A DNA stretch of 64,000 nucleotides from assembly GCA_039023545.1 (NCBI GenBank), contig JBCHKQ010000001.1, positions 744,001 through 808,000 of the forward strand, written 5' to 3'. Made by a program: the position numbers and the translations under genes. The notes beneath the pieces are model-generated. The model worked only from the letters and a program-made list of their open reading frames with translations, searched no databases and was not told where the DNA came from. Shown here piece after piece: positions 44,279 to 52,581 of the stretch; the stretch's first letter is position 1; the number at the start of each line of letters is the position of its first letter. This stretch comes from Spirochaetia bacterium 38H-sp (GTDB lineage: Bacteria; Spirochaetota; Spirochaetia; Winmispirales; Winmispiraceae).

Positions 44279-45182
44279 CTTTGAGTCTCCTTCCCGTTAC
44301 CTTGAGGAATAGATCTTCAAGGCTTGTCGGTCGCTGATAGTAGCTGCCGGGTGGAAGTATTCCTTCTGCTTTCTTTAGGGCTGCTTCGTTTTGTGCATAA
44401 AGGAGAGTCCTTCCCTCGGCTTTGTCTTTTCTTATTCCTTCTATGTCAGGAATGTTATCCGTGCTTTCCATTACTTCCAGAACATGCGGTTCTATCTGTG
44501 TTCTGGTAAGTTCTCTTGGGTTTCCTTCCAGCAGGGCTCTCCCTTTGTCCATTATTATTATGTTGTCTGCCATGTGATAGGCTTCATCCATGTAGTGTGT
44601 TGTAAGAAGTACTGTCATGCCTTCTTTTTTGAGGCTTCTTACTCTGTCCCATATGAGTTGGCGTACTTGAGGGTCTAGTCCTGTTGTGGGTTCATCAAGG
44701 AAAAGGAGTCTTGGTTTGTTAAGGAGTGCTCTTGCTATTACCAGTCTTCTTTTCATTCCTCCAGAAAGTGCTTTTACTGCTTCTTTTCTTTTTTCTGTCA
44801 ACTCCATAAACTCAAGGAGCTCTTCTATTCTTTTTTTTGCTTCTTCTTTTTGCATTCTGTAAAGTCTTGCAAAGAGGGCAAGGTTCTGTTCTACGTTGAG
44901 CTCGTCATCCAGGTTGTCATCTTGTTGTACTACTCCGGATTGTTCTTTTATTTTTATCTCGTCTTTTTCCGGATCATAGCCTAGAACGCTTATCTGTGTA
45001 TCAGGATGTTTATCTCTTATAGCTTTGCCATAAAGTATTTTTATCATGGTGGTCTTTCCTGCTCCGTTGGGACCAAGTAATGCAACGCATTGTCCTTCTT
45101 CTGCAGAAAAACTAAGGTCTGTAAGTGCTTTTAGTTTTCCGTAGCTTTTGTAGCAGTGTTTTACTTGTATTATCTTTTTCAT
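44268..45182 (-). CDS. ABC transporter ATPase (NodI/DrrA type)
   Basis: 304 residues from ATG 45182 (MKKIIQVKHCYKSYG); the longer upstream frame looks non-coding. Walker A GPNGAGKTT, Q-loop VVQQDDNLD, signature LSGGMKRR, Walker B LLFLDEPTTGLDP, TTHYMDEA. Partner of the NodJ-like permease. Ribosome-binding site is weak. Confidence 0.9.
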   Translation of the reverse strand: MKKIIQVKHCYKSYGKLKALTDLSFSAEEGQCVALLGPNGAGKTTMIKILYGKAIRDKHPDTQISVLGYDPEKDEIKIKEQSGVVQQDDNLDDELNVEQNLALFARLYRMQKEEAKKRIEELLEFMELTEKRKEAVKALSGGMKRRLVIARALLNKPRLLFLDEPTTGLDPQVRQLIWDRVRSLKKEGMTVLLTTHYMDEAYHMADNIIIMDKGRALLEGNPRELTRTQIEPHVLEVMESTDNIPDIEGIRKDKAEGRTLLYAQNEAALKKAEGILPPGSYYQRPTSLEDLFLKVTGRRLKDGQ

Positions 45183-45269
45183 GGATATAATGATAATATT
45201 TTTTTTGTCTTTGGAAAAATGTATTGCGAGTATTTTGTTTTTTTCTGTATACTTTTTATGGAGTAATGT

Positions 45270-45485
45270 ATGAATGAGCATGATGAGATGTTAAAACGAA
45301 TTGCTTCTCTTACTGATGGGGAGCTTGTTTTTTTTCTTTGTAAGAAGGATGAGCTTAAGCCTGAGGTTTATGAGCTTTATGCTGAGGAGGCTGTTGGAAG
45401 GGGGCTTATAGTTGATGCCAGTGAGTTTGAGAGAATGCGGGATAATCAGCGGAGAAAGTTTGTAAACTTTTTTAGCGGCAGATAG
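45270..45485 (+). CDS. Small hypothetical protein
   Basis: 71 residues, acidic and helical (EMLKRIASLTDGELVFFLCK, YELYAEEAVGRGLIV), with GGAG upstream. The first half resembles short segments that count rank or ageing repeats but no family is assigned. Followed by a Nif3-type protein 27 bp later, probably in one transcript. Confidence 0.6.
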   Translation: MNEHDEMLKRIASLTDGELVFFLCKKDELKPEVYELYAEEAVGRGLIVDASEFERMRDNQRRKFVNFFSGR

Positions 45486-45512
45486 TTTTTTCTGTTTTTT
45501 GCGGGAGGGTTT

Positions 45513-45848
45513 ATGGCTGATTTGTACAGGTTTGAGTTCTATGTGCCTGTTTCTCATGCAGAGGAGGTTAAGGCTGCTGTTTTTTCTGCGGGTGCGGGCC
45601 GTTATGAGGGCTATGATATGTGTGCATGGGAGACCAGGGGAACTGGGCAGTTTAGGCCTCTTGCCGGGAGTAATCCTTTTATAGGTTCTTATGGTGCTGT
45701 AGAGAAGGTGGAGGAGCTTAAGGTCGAGTGTGTGTGCGAGGCTTCTGTTATGCCTGATGTTTTGCGTGCTTTTTTTGAGGCTCATCCATATGAAGAGCCT
45801 GCTTATGCTATTTTTAAGATGTACGATGTGTCTTCTTTTATTGGATAA
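45513..45848 (+). CDS. Stand-alone Nif3 (YqfO) PII-like domain protein
   Basis: 111 residues. YRFEFYVPVSHAEEVKAAVFSAGAG, YEGYDMCAWETRGTGQFRPLAGSNPFIGSYG and FFEAHPYEEPAYAIFKM match the CutA/PII-like domain inserted in YqfO-type Nif3 proteins, present here alone without the metal-binding Nif3 halves. Function not established. Confidence 0.85.
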   Translation: MADLYRFEFYVPVSHAEEVKAAVFSAGAGRYEGYDMCAWETRGTGQFRPLAGSNPFIGSYGAVEKVEELKVECVCEASVMPDVLRAFFEAHPYEEPAYAIFKMYDVSSFIG

Positions 45849-45860
45849 TGGCTTTTCTTG

Positions 45861-45908
45861 TGCCGTAGGCAGGGCTTGCCTGCCTTGGGGCAGGTAAGCC
45901 CGTTCGGT
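45861..45908 (-). repeat. ACCGAACG-hairpin repeat, half element (copy 11)
   Basis: On the minus strand ACCGAACG (45908-45901) is directly next to the macro-domain gene's stop codon, followed by stem GGCTT.CCTGCC / GGCAGG.AAGCC with a short loop and the box CTGCCTACGGCA. Confidence 0.87.
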
Positions 45909-46445
45909 CTAAAATATTTTTTTTAGTACAAGGTCGTGTATTTCTTTGTCTTTTGCCGTGAAAAGCACGATGACTATGTGCTCTGGGTAGATGGGGTTGC
46001 TGTCAATTGTCTCTTTTATCGTGCGGATTGCAATTTGGGCTGCTTCTTCTACTGGATATCCAAAGACTCCGGTGGATATTGCGGGAAAGCCGATGCTTCT
46101 TATCTTTTTTTGTGTGCAGAGTGTGAGTGAGTTTTTGTAACAGTTTGCGAGGATTTCTGCTTCTGGTTTGTCGCGACCAAAGACTGGTCCCAGTGTGTGT
46201 ATAACGTAGCGGTTGGGTAGGTTGTATCCGGATGTTATAACTGCCTGACCTGGGGATATGGGGGCAAGATGGCGGCATTCTTCTGCAAGTTGGTTTCCAG
46301 CTGCGCTGTGGATCGCTCCTGCCACGCCACTCCCGGGTAGTAGCATGGCGTTTGCCGCGTTTACTATGGCTTCCAAATCAGGTTGATGGCTTATGTCACC
46401 TCGTCTGGTCTCTATTTTTTTGCTTTTGTATTCTATTGATGCCAT
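45909..46445 (-). CDS. Macro domain protein (ADP-ribose binding / deacetylase)
   Basis: 178 residues. RRGDISHQPDLEAIVNAANAMLLPGSGVAGAIHSAAG is the canonical ADP-ribose-binding loop, followed by IHTLGPVFG and GFPAISTGVFGYPVEEAA. Probably hydrolyses O-acetyl-ADP-ribose or removes ADP-ribose from targets. Single gene. Confidence 0.93.
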   Translation of the reverse strand: MASIEYKSKKIETRRGDISHQPDLEAIVNAANAMLLPGSGVAGAIHSAAGNQLAEECRHLAPISPGQAVITSGYNLPNRYVIHTLGPVFGRDKPEAEILANCYKNSLTLCTQKKIRSIGFPAISTGVFGYPVEEAAQIAIRTIKETIDSNPIYPEHIVIVLFTAKDKEIHDLVLKKIF

Positions 46446-46542
46446 GGATACTCCTTTTTTGTGTTTTTTTCATTGTAATATTCTTTTTGTATTTAGTAAA
46501 ATTTTATGTTGACTTTATTTCTTGGGGGTGTATCTTTTTTGT

Positions 46543-47664
46543 ATGAAGCGTGTTCTCATGGCTATGGTTGAGGTTGGTAACGGACATAAGGCACCTGCTG
46601 AGTCTGTAAAGCGTGCTATGGAGGAGCTTTTTCCCGGGGAGTTCTTTTTGCATGTTTCCGATTTTGCACGTGAGTCCGGTGCTCTTGTGTCGGATAGAGC
46701 TCTCAAGAAGGCTTGGGAAAGTGCAGGGCGGCATTATAGGGCTTTTCGTTTTTTATACAGGCTGGTTGAGCTTCTGCCTGCTCCGGGCCGATGGTATGCT
46801 CGTGTAGCTTATGCTGATTTTTTTGAGAAAGGAGCTCTGTTTATAAGAGATTTTGCTCCTGAGCTTGTTTTTTCCACTTATACTATATCCAGTTTTGTTG
46901 CAGCGTATGCAAGGCGTTTGTACGGTCTTGATTACAAGCTTGTTGTTTTTGTTGCTGACCCTTTTGATGCTTATAGCTGGTGGGTTGAGAAGGATGCGGA
47001 TGCGTTTATAGTTGCAAGTACTGAGGCTGCGGATAGGCTTGCCTCACACGGAGTTGTGAAGGATCGCATATTTGTTCTGCCTTATCCTGTGAGAAAGGAT
47101 TTTGAGTCTGCTGGGAACAATAGAAATGCTATATGCCGGGAGTTCTCTCTTGAGCCTTCCAATCCTATTCTGCTTGCAAGTGGTGGCGGTATGGGGCTTG
47201 GTAAAGTTGCTTCCTATACCGAGCATCTTGTAAGGAGCAATCTCCCACTTAATATTATCTTCCTTGCTGGCAGGAATCGCGAGCTCTACAGCCGGATGAA
47301 AGCCCTTGAAAAAGCCGATTCTGTTTGCCGTCTTAGAGTGTTGGAATACACAGACAGGGTTGTTGAGCTTACATCTTCTTGCGATGTTGTCATGGGTAAG
47401 GCGGGCGCATCTACTGCAATGGAGGCTGCCGTGTGTTGTAAACCTGTGATTTTTACTGATTGGATTGCTCAAAACGACTTGGCTATAATCAAGCATTTTA
47501 CTGACAATGGTTATGGCTGGTATTTTAAAAAGCCTGCTAAGCTTGTGGAGTTTTTCTCCGGTAATTACAGGAGGAGATTGGAGGAAGCCTCAGGCAGGTT
47601 GCGCTCTGCTGGTTATAAAAGCGGTGTGGATGATATTGCGCGTTTTTTGGCAGATTTTTTGTAA
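46543..47664 (+). CDS. MGDG-synthase/MurG-like glycosyltransferase
   Basis: 373 residues from ATG 46543 (MKRVLMAMVEVGNGHKAPAES), preceded at 13 bp by GGGGGTG; a TTG at 46522 is also in frame. N-terminal VGNGHKAPAESV corresponds to the GxGH loop of MGDG synthase and processive diacylglycerol glycosyltransferases. The C-terminal nucleotide-sugar site is MGKAGASTAMEAAVCCKPVIF. It probably glycosylates diacylglycerol to build membrane glycolipids. Confidence 0.85.
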   Translation: MKRVLMAMVEVGNGHKAPAESVKRAMEELFPGEFFLHVSDFARESGALVSDRALKKAWESAGRHYRAFRFLYRLVELLPAPGRWYARVAYADFFEKGALFIRDFAPELVFSTYTISSFVAAYARRLYGLDYKLVVFVADPFDAYSWWVEKDADAFIVASTEAADRLASHGVVKDRIFVLPYPVRKDFESAGNNRNAICREFSLEPSNPILLASGGGMGLGKVASYTEHLVRSNLPLNIIFLAGRNRELYSRMKALEKADSVCRLRVLEYTDRVVELTSSCDVVMGKAGASTAMEAAVCCKPVIFTDWIAQNDLAIIKHFTDNGYGWYFKKPAKLVEFFSGNYRRRLEEASGRLRSAGYKSGVDDIARFLADFL

Positions 47665-47736
47665 CAAACATCGGATGGTTTTGCGGCAGTATCCATGATC
47701 TGCTGTAATGTGCCTGTGAAGCTTCCATTTTTTTAT

Positions 47737-47881
47737 ACCGAACGCGCGATGACGCAAAGCGTCATCGCGCTGCCTCCGGCAGGAGTGGAGCAAAATGAAA
47801 GTTTCCTGTTTTTTTGTGCCGCAGGCAGTAGGGACTGCGTCTTTGCCTCTGTGTTTTTAGAACGCAGTCCCTACGTTCGGT
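47737..47881. repeat. Full-length composite ACCGAACG element (copy 12, 145 bp)
   Basis: The best-formed copy. ACCGAACG (47737-47744); perfect 11-bp arms CGCGATGACGC / GCGTCATCGCG with AAA loop; CTGCCTCCGGCAG (47770-47782); a 34-nt spacer; TGCCGCAGGCAG (47817-47828); perfect 12-bp arms TAGGGACTGCGT / ACGCAGTCCCTA around 21 nt; CGTTCGGT (47874-47881). Sits between convergent genes, 72 bp after one stop codon and 10 bp from the other. Confidence 0.92.
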
Positions 47882-47891
47882 ATATTAAAAA

Positions 47892-48653
47892 TCAGAAATC
47901 TTTGTTTTTTGCTCTATCTGTAAGGTATTCTGCTATTGCTCTTACTGCCTGTGAAAGGATTTCTTTGTTGTCATAATCTTCTGAGAGTGCTTTTGGATTG
48001 TTTTTGTTATTTTTTATGTCCTCTATGAGCAGGGGGAGTGCCCTGATGATGTTATCCGTTATGCTTATGCTTGCCATGCGTGCTGTGCGGGAGAGCGGGT
48101 TTAGGTCAACAGTGATTACGGTTTTTCCCATGCGGACCAGAGCTTCTGTTCTGTCGCCATCTTCCAGGGGGACAAATACGCAGTCTGATATAAGTATACC
48201 GTCAGGGTCCACATGCCTTCTGTTACTGGACAGCTCGGGAATGCTTGCAGTTGTGCGCCCTGCTGTGCCAAGGATATTCTTTGCGCCGTGTTCTCTTAGA
48301 ACTTTCTCTATGGCTTCCTCTCTTCCCTGTTCTCTATAGAATAGATTGATTTCCAAGGGAGCGGAGCTAATCTCTGAGAGTTTTACCAAGAGCTCGGGGC
48401 ACAGGGCTGCAACATTGCCGTTTACAGATATGACAGGATGTTTTGCCGTAAGAAAAGCATATGCAGCTTGTCTTATTGCTCTGCGTGCGCAAGGAAGGGT
48501 TTTTTCTCCCATAAGGTAATCAAAGGCCTCTCCCCTTCCGTGTGCTATCAGGCCTGCAGGGGCAACTACTTTGCTGTGCATGCCATCTATTATCTTTTCT
48601 CTGTTTATAAGCGATTGATATCTGGGATGGTCCTTGGGAATTTCTATGCTCAT
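47892..48653 (-). CDS. Archaeal-type 4-phosphopantoate-beta-alanine ligase (phosphopantothenate synthetase)
   Basis: 253 residues. The whole length matches the archaeal phosphopantothenate synthetase family: IPKDHPRYQSLINREKIIDG, GLIAHGRGEAFDYLMGE, HPVISVNGNVAALCPELLVK, LEINLFYREQGREEAI, DCVFVPLEDGDRTEALVRMGK and VITVDLNPLSRTARMASISITDNI. It joins 4-phosphopantoate and beta-alanine with ATP, giving 4'-phosphopantothenate directly. That product feeds CoaB at 5856. Overlaps the pantoate kinase gene by 4 bp. In bacteria PanC normally does the corresponding step, and no panC is seen here. Confidence 0.9.
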   Translation of the reverse strand: MSIEIPKDHPRYQSLINREKIIDGMHSKVVAPAGLIAHGRGEAFDYLMGEKTLPCARRAIRQAAYAFLTAKHPVISVNGNVAALCPELLVKLSEISSAPLEINLFYREQGREEAIEKVLREHGAKNILGTAGRTTASIPELSSNRRHVDPDGILISDCVFVPLEDGDRTEALVRMGKTVITVDLNPLSRTARMASISITDNIIRALPLLIEDIKNNKNNPKALSEDYDNKEILSQAVRAIAEYLTDRAKNKDF

Positions 48654-49549
48654 AGCAGTTTTCCTCTTTCTTCTGTTATTTTAAATATATAAAGTCTTTC
48701 TTCTGGGCAGTGTACCTTGTAGAATTTTACAAGGTCTGCTGTCTCATCCTCAGGACAAATGCTGTATATCCCCTGACCAAACATAAGCATTGAGTGTGGA
48801 ATGTTGTTTTTTGCAAGGTCAGAGTGCAGAGGCTTGAGCATGTCCGTAAAAAGATTGGCTTTTTCTGAGAATTGTGTGGATGTTCTTATAAAATTTTCCA
48901 ATGTCGGATTGTTTACCAGTTCTCTGTGCAGTGTTTTTCCTGCGCTGTTGATTGATTTTTTTACTTCTTCTGATGCTAGTGCCTGACTTGTAAGCATGGG
49001 AGCATATATTGCTGCTATAATACTTATGTCTGTTGTTTCTATGCTCAGGGCTTCTCCTATCCCGGGGGCTCCTGGCTTTATGCTTATCTTGCAGCCTCCT
49101 GTGTACTGCCCTAATACTGTCCCAAGCCCCGTGCCGGCAAGTATTTCTGCCTTATGTGCAAGCTGATAGAGCTTGAGTTCTTCCAGAGGAGAACCTGCCA
49201 GTCTGTTGAGTGCGATGAGCAGACTTATAGCCGCGGCTCCACTTGTTCCAAGACCACAGCCTATAGGCAGTTCTGTTGTGTGTCTTATCACAAGCTTACC
49301 GTCAGGCAATCCGCCGGCTTCTCTTGCAAAGAGCATCAGTGCATCAAGACTTAAGGTAGGGCTTTCTTCCTCTTTGTCGTTTATATAGACCTCGAAGCCT
49401 GAGCCTTTTTCTATGGAGCAGCATGTGGTTACTCCCCTATCTATGGAGAGTCCTGCTCCCAGAGACCCTTTTTCCTGTATGTTTTCTTTTTGTTGTGGAA
49501 TGTAGAAAAGCCCGGTTATATGTCCGGGGCAAAAGGCTTCTGCGTGCAT
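48650..49549 (-). CDS. Archaeal-type pantoate kinase (GHMP superfamily)
   Basis: 299 residues. AFCPGHITGLFYIP and KGSLGAGLSIDRGVTT are the characteristic opening of archaeal pantoate kinase, and the GHMP phosphate loop is LPIGCGLGTSGAAAIS. A later TGLGTVLGQYTGGCKISIKPGAPG segment also fits. It phosphorylates pantoate to 4-phosphopantoate for the next gene, the phosphopantothenate synthetase, with which it overlaps by ATGA. AGGAG precedes the ATG at 49549. Confidence 0.9.
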   Translation of the reverse strand: MHAEAFCPGHITGLFYIPQQKENIQEKGSLGAGLSIDRGVTTCCSIEKGSGFEVYINDKEEESPTLSLDALMLFAREAGGLPDGKLVIRHTTELPIGCGLGTSGAAAISLLIALNRLAGSPLEELKLYQLAHKAEILAGTGLGTVLGQYTGGCKISIKPGAPGIGEALSIETTDISIIAAIYAPMLTSQALASEEVKKSINSAGKTLHRELVNNPTLENFIRTSTQFSEKANLFTDMLKPLHSDLAKNNIPHSMLMFGQGIYSICPEDETADLVKFYKVHCPEERLYIFKITEERGKLL

Positions 49550-49631
49550 AATAATCTCCTTATATGGATAAAGAAGAGTAAGACAGCATTATTGTAATGT
49601 CAACTCCGTTAGTTTAGCTTATAAAAGCACT

Positions 49632-51449
49632 TTATTTATGCTGTCTGAAGCGTATTTTAAGATAAACTTCCGAGTTATTTATCGTATGTTCTTCTAGTTT
49701 TGCAGAAAGCTGAGACAGAACTCCGGTTATCAACGCGGAGTCCAGAATGCTGTCAAGATTGTTGTCTTTTCTTATGTTAGTACATCTTATATCCAGGGAA
49801 AAGGATTCCTCCAACTGATTGAGTGTTATGTATATTTGAGAAGAATTGGTAGTATCTTTCTTTATCTTTCCAAGAAAATACGCAAGTATTATGCCATGTG
49901 GTATCAGCATAGGCATATCCATATTGATATTTACATTACTTTTATATTCTATACCTTTATCATTGGGATTTAGCCTGTCCTCAAACAAATGTATAACACT
50001 GGCAAAATAACCTGACAGCTCTATGCTGGAGAGTCTTGGTTGCTCGTATGCTATATCATGCACAATACCCATTGTAAGAATCAATTTTCTTATAAAAAGT
50101 ATCACATCTTTTGTCTCTTTCTCGTAGCTCTCCGCCTCAAGTGCCATTATACTGCTCATCATCTGTATATTGTTTTTTACCCTGTGGTCTATTTCTCTTA
50201 TCATTCTGCTCTTTTCTTCCAAATCAAAGAGTATTCTCTCCTGTTGTTCCGATATCGTTCTTCTAAAAGCCAGCAGAGCCCTTGCAAGCTGTCCTATCTC
50301 ATCAGGATCAGCTGTCATCTCAACCAGCCCCTGAGGTATTGATTCTCCAATGCCTGTTATGCTGGTGTATTCTGTAAGTTTTTTAAAACGGGATTTTATT
50401 TTTCTTTCTGTGATTATCATGAGAATAAAAGATGTTATAAGAAAGCCTACGAGATTACCTATACTGGAGTTCTTTATTATTATAAATGGAGAGAGTAGGC
50501 TATTGCGGTCTGTTATAAAATATAACTTGAGATACAGGTTGTTTGCCGTAAGATTAGACATAGAGAGTATCTTATCATTTATCTGTTTTTGCTTTTCTTC
50601 CGTGAGAGATATGGCATCGGTAAAAAGAATGGCTCGTGGTGGAACATATTCATATTGAGAAAGCTCCTCTGCTCTTTTTAACATGATATTTTTAGGAAGA
50701 GGGATAGAAGATGCGAGTATCCTGTTATCTTTATCCGTAAGAAGCAGCTCTGTGTTGTGATTGTTGATTGCGTTTTTTACTACAAAGCTTATAAAACTAA
50801 GCTCCAGAGTAACGGTTGTAACACCTTCTCCCTCTTTTATTGGCATTGAGATTGCAATTGCAGGGGTTCCAGATGATGCTAGTGTGTAGGGCTGAGACCA
50901 TCTGGGGCTTATGCTGTTCTTTACTGCTTTATACCATGGTCTGGTCCTGGGATCGTAGTTTTCTACTATTTCTCCTGTATTTTCTCTTATTCCCATGTTG
51001 TATCTGAAGAATACAAGATCTTTGTCATCTCCTTTTTCTCTTATTGCACATCTTATGCTGTTATCCTGCAACCTCTGGGCTTCTACATAGAAGCCGTTTT
51101 TAAGCCCGACCGCTATTATGGATATGTTCCTGTTGATATCAAGTTCCTTTTTAAACAGCTCTATAATCTCATTGTAAAACACTTTTGGTTCATCGATATT
51201 CTCTTCTACATATGCTGAGTTGATATATGCGATATTTTGTGTTGTTGTGAGCATGTCTTCTAGCTCTGCTTTTATGCTACTAGATACAAGCTGCTCCAAT
51301 TGTTGCAGGTATTCTCTTCCTGCTCTTTCTGTTGTAAGATCTATTACAATAAGACCTATTATAAAGAATAGAATCAAAAATCCTGCTATTGGTAGCAGCA
51401 TCTTTCTTGTTATGCTGGAACGTATTATAAGAAGCTTAAGCGGTGCCAA
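49632..51449 (-). CDS. Membrane sensor histidine kinase (Cache domain, HAMP, HisKA_2)
   Basis: 605 residues from a TTG at 51449; AGGAGGG lies 6 bp before it, whereas the upstream ATG at 51521 has no such site. TM1 (MLLPIAGFLILFFIIGLIVI), an extracytoplasmic Cache-like domain (FYVEAQRLQ, DPRTRPWYKAVKNS, SGTPAIAISMPIKEGEG), TM2, a HAMP-like segment, then HisKA_2 with phospho-acceptor IREIDHRVKNNIQMMSSIMALEAES. The C-terminal HATPase part is divergent and short of clear N and G boxes. No partner regulator is adjacent. Confidence 0.82.
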   Translation of the reverse strand: MAPLKLLIIRSSITRKMLLPIAGFLILFFIIGLIVIDLTTERAGREYLQQLEQLVSSSIKAELEDMLTTTQNIAYINSAYVEENIDEPKVFYNEIIELFKKELDINRNISIIAVGLKNGFYVEAQRLQDNSIRCAIREKGDDKDLVFFRYNMGIRENTGEIVENYDPRTRPWYKAVKNSISPRWSQPYTLASSGTPAIAISMPIKEGEGVTTVTLELSFISFVVKNAINNHNTELLLTDKDNRILASSIPLPKNIMLKRAEELSQYEYVPPRAILFTDAISLTEEKQKQINDKILSMSNLTANNLYLKLYFITDRNSLLSPFIIIKNSSIGNLVGFLITSFILMIITERKIKSRFKKLTEYTSITGIGESIPQGLVEMTADPDEIGQLARALLAFRRTISEQQERILFDLEEKSRMIREIDHRVKNNIQMMSSIMALEAESYEKETKDVILFIRKLILTMGIVHDIAYEQPRLSSIELSGYFASVIHLFEDRLNPNDKGIEYKSNVNINMDMPMLIPHGIILAYFLGKIKKDTTNSSQIYITLNQLEESFSLDIRCTNIRKDNNLDSILDSALITGVLSQLSAKLEEHTINNSEVYLKIRFRQHK

Positions 51450-51561
51450 TTGTATCCCTCCTATGGCCAGTATACCCTGTATTTTGAATTTATACCAATA
51501 TTTTTGTTCTAGAACATACAAGATGCTTTTTTTCTATTCTGATGTGCCGATATTTTTACGG

Positions 51562-52581
51562 ATGAATAATATTTTTGCAGTAGATGAGCTTACAGAACTT
51601 TCTGTGTCAAGGCTTGTTTCTGTTGGACTTGATAAAGAACAGGCGCAGGATGTTGCACAAGTACTCGTATATGCTGATGCAAGAGGCATAAACTCGCATG
51701 GAGTTATACGCGTACCTCATTATGTCAAGAGGATAAAATCCGGTGGAATCAATTTGGACTCCGATTTTCCAGTATGCAGTATATCAGAATCAGCCTTTCT
51801 TATGGATGCAAAAGGTGGAATGGGGCATGTGGCTCTTAAGAGATTTTCTTCTTACCTTGCAGACAAAGCAAAAGAAAAAGGCTTTGTTCTGGGGGGCATA
51901 AAGAACTCAAGTCATGCGGGTGCAATAGGCTACTATGCTTCCTTGCTTGCAGATAAAGGATTAATTTCCCTTATCTTTGCCAACACGGATCCCGCTGTTG
52001 TCCCGTATGGCGGAAAAAGGCCTTTCTTGGGAACCAATCCTGTTACATTCTGTTTTCCGGGAAAAAAAGAGCGTTTTTTGCTTGATATGGCAACAAGCGA
52101 GACATCCTTGGGTACCATACTCTTTGCCCGAGAGCGTGGCGAGCGCATTCCTCACGGCTGGGCTGTGGATGAAAGCGGTAAATCCGTAGATGACCCAGAG
52201 AGGGCAAAATATCTGCTTCCATTTGGGGGATATAAGGGCTATGGGATAATGCTCATGGTGGAGTTTCTTACAGGTGTGCTTATAGGTGGAAGCTACGGTC
52301 CCAATCTTGTAAAAATGTATGGGGACATGGATAAGCTTAGAGACCTTTCTGTATGGCTGTTGGTGATGGACCCGGGGATCTTCAGATCCAAGGAAGCTGT
52401 TATGGCCATGGCTGATGAGCTTATAGCTACTCTCAGATCAGAACCACCTGCAGAAGGAACAGAAAAAATACTTATAGCCGGAGACCTTGCGGAAAAAAAC
52501 TATAAAGAATCTTTAAAGAGTGGCATAAAGCTTCCTGAGAAGCTTGCAAAATATATGAGAGGGCTTATAGATGAAGTTTAG
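51562..52581 (+). CDS. NAD(P)-dependent dehydrogenase of the MDH2/LDH2 (malate/L-lactate/ureidoglycolate) family
   Basis: 339 residues from ATG 51562; upstream in-frame codons overlap the kinase gene and are not used by the family. Typical blocks: ADARGINSHGVIRVPHYVKRI, MGHVALKRFSSYLADKAK, SSHAGAIGYYASLLADKG, GTNPVTFCFPGK, LDMATSETSLGTILFARERGE, LLPFGGYKGYGIMLMVEFLTG. Members reduce 2-keto acids or oxidise 2-hydroxy acids; specificity cannot be told. Near the pantoate kinase genes, so ketopantoate is one possible substrate among many. Confidence 0.88.
   Translation: MNNIFAVDELTELSVSRLVSVGLDKEQAQDVAQVLVYADARGINSHGVIRVPHYVKRIKSGGINLDSDFPVCSISESAFLMDAKGGMGHVALKRFSSYLADKAKEKGFVLGGIKNSSHAGAIGYYASLLADKGLISLIFANTDPAVVPYGGKRPFLGTNPVTFCFPGKKERFLLDMATSETSLGTILFARERGERIPHGWAVDESGKSVDDPERAKYLLPFGGYKGYGIMLMVEFLTGVLIGGSYGPNLVKMYGDMDKLRDLSVWLLVMDPGIFRSKEAVMAMADELIATLRSEPPAEGTEKILIAGDLAEKNYKESLKSGIKLPEKLAKYMRGLIDEV

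Noticed and set aside
47695-47976. Open frame across the composite repeat at 47737
   Set aside because: It runs through the palindromic element and into the antisense of the phosphopantothenate synthetase gene, with no ribosome-binding site.
47892-49549. Annotating the pair as generic GHMP kinase and DUF137 protein only
   Set aside because: Motif agreement with archaeal pantoate kinase and phosphopantothenate synthetase, their overlap and the missing panC make the specific assignment stronger.
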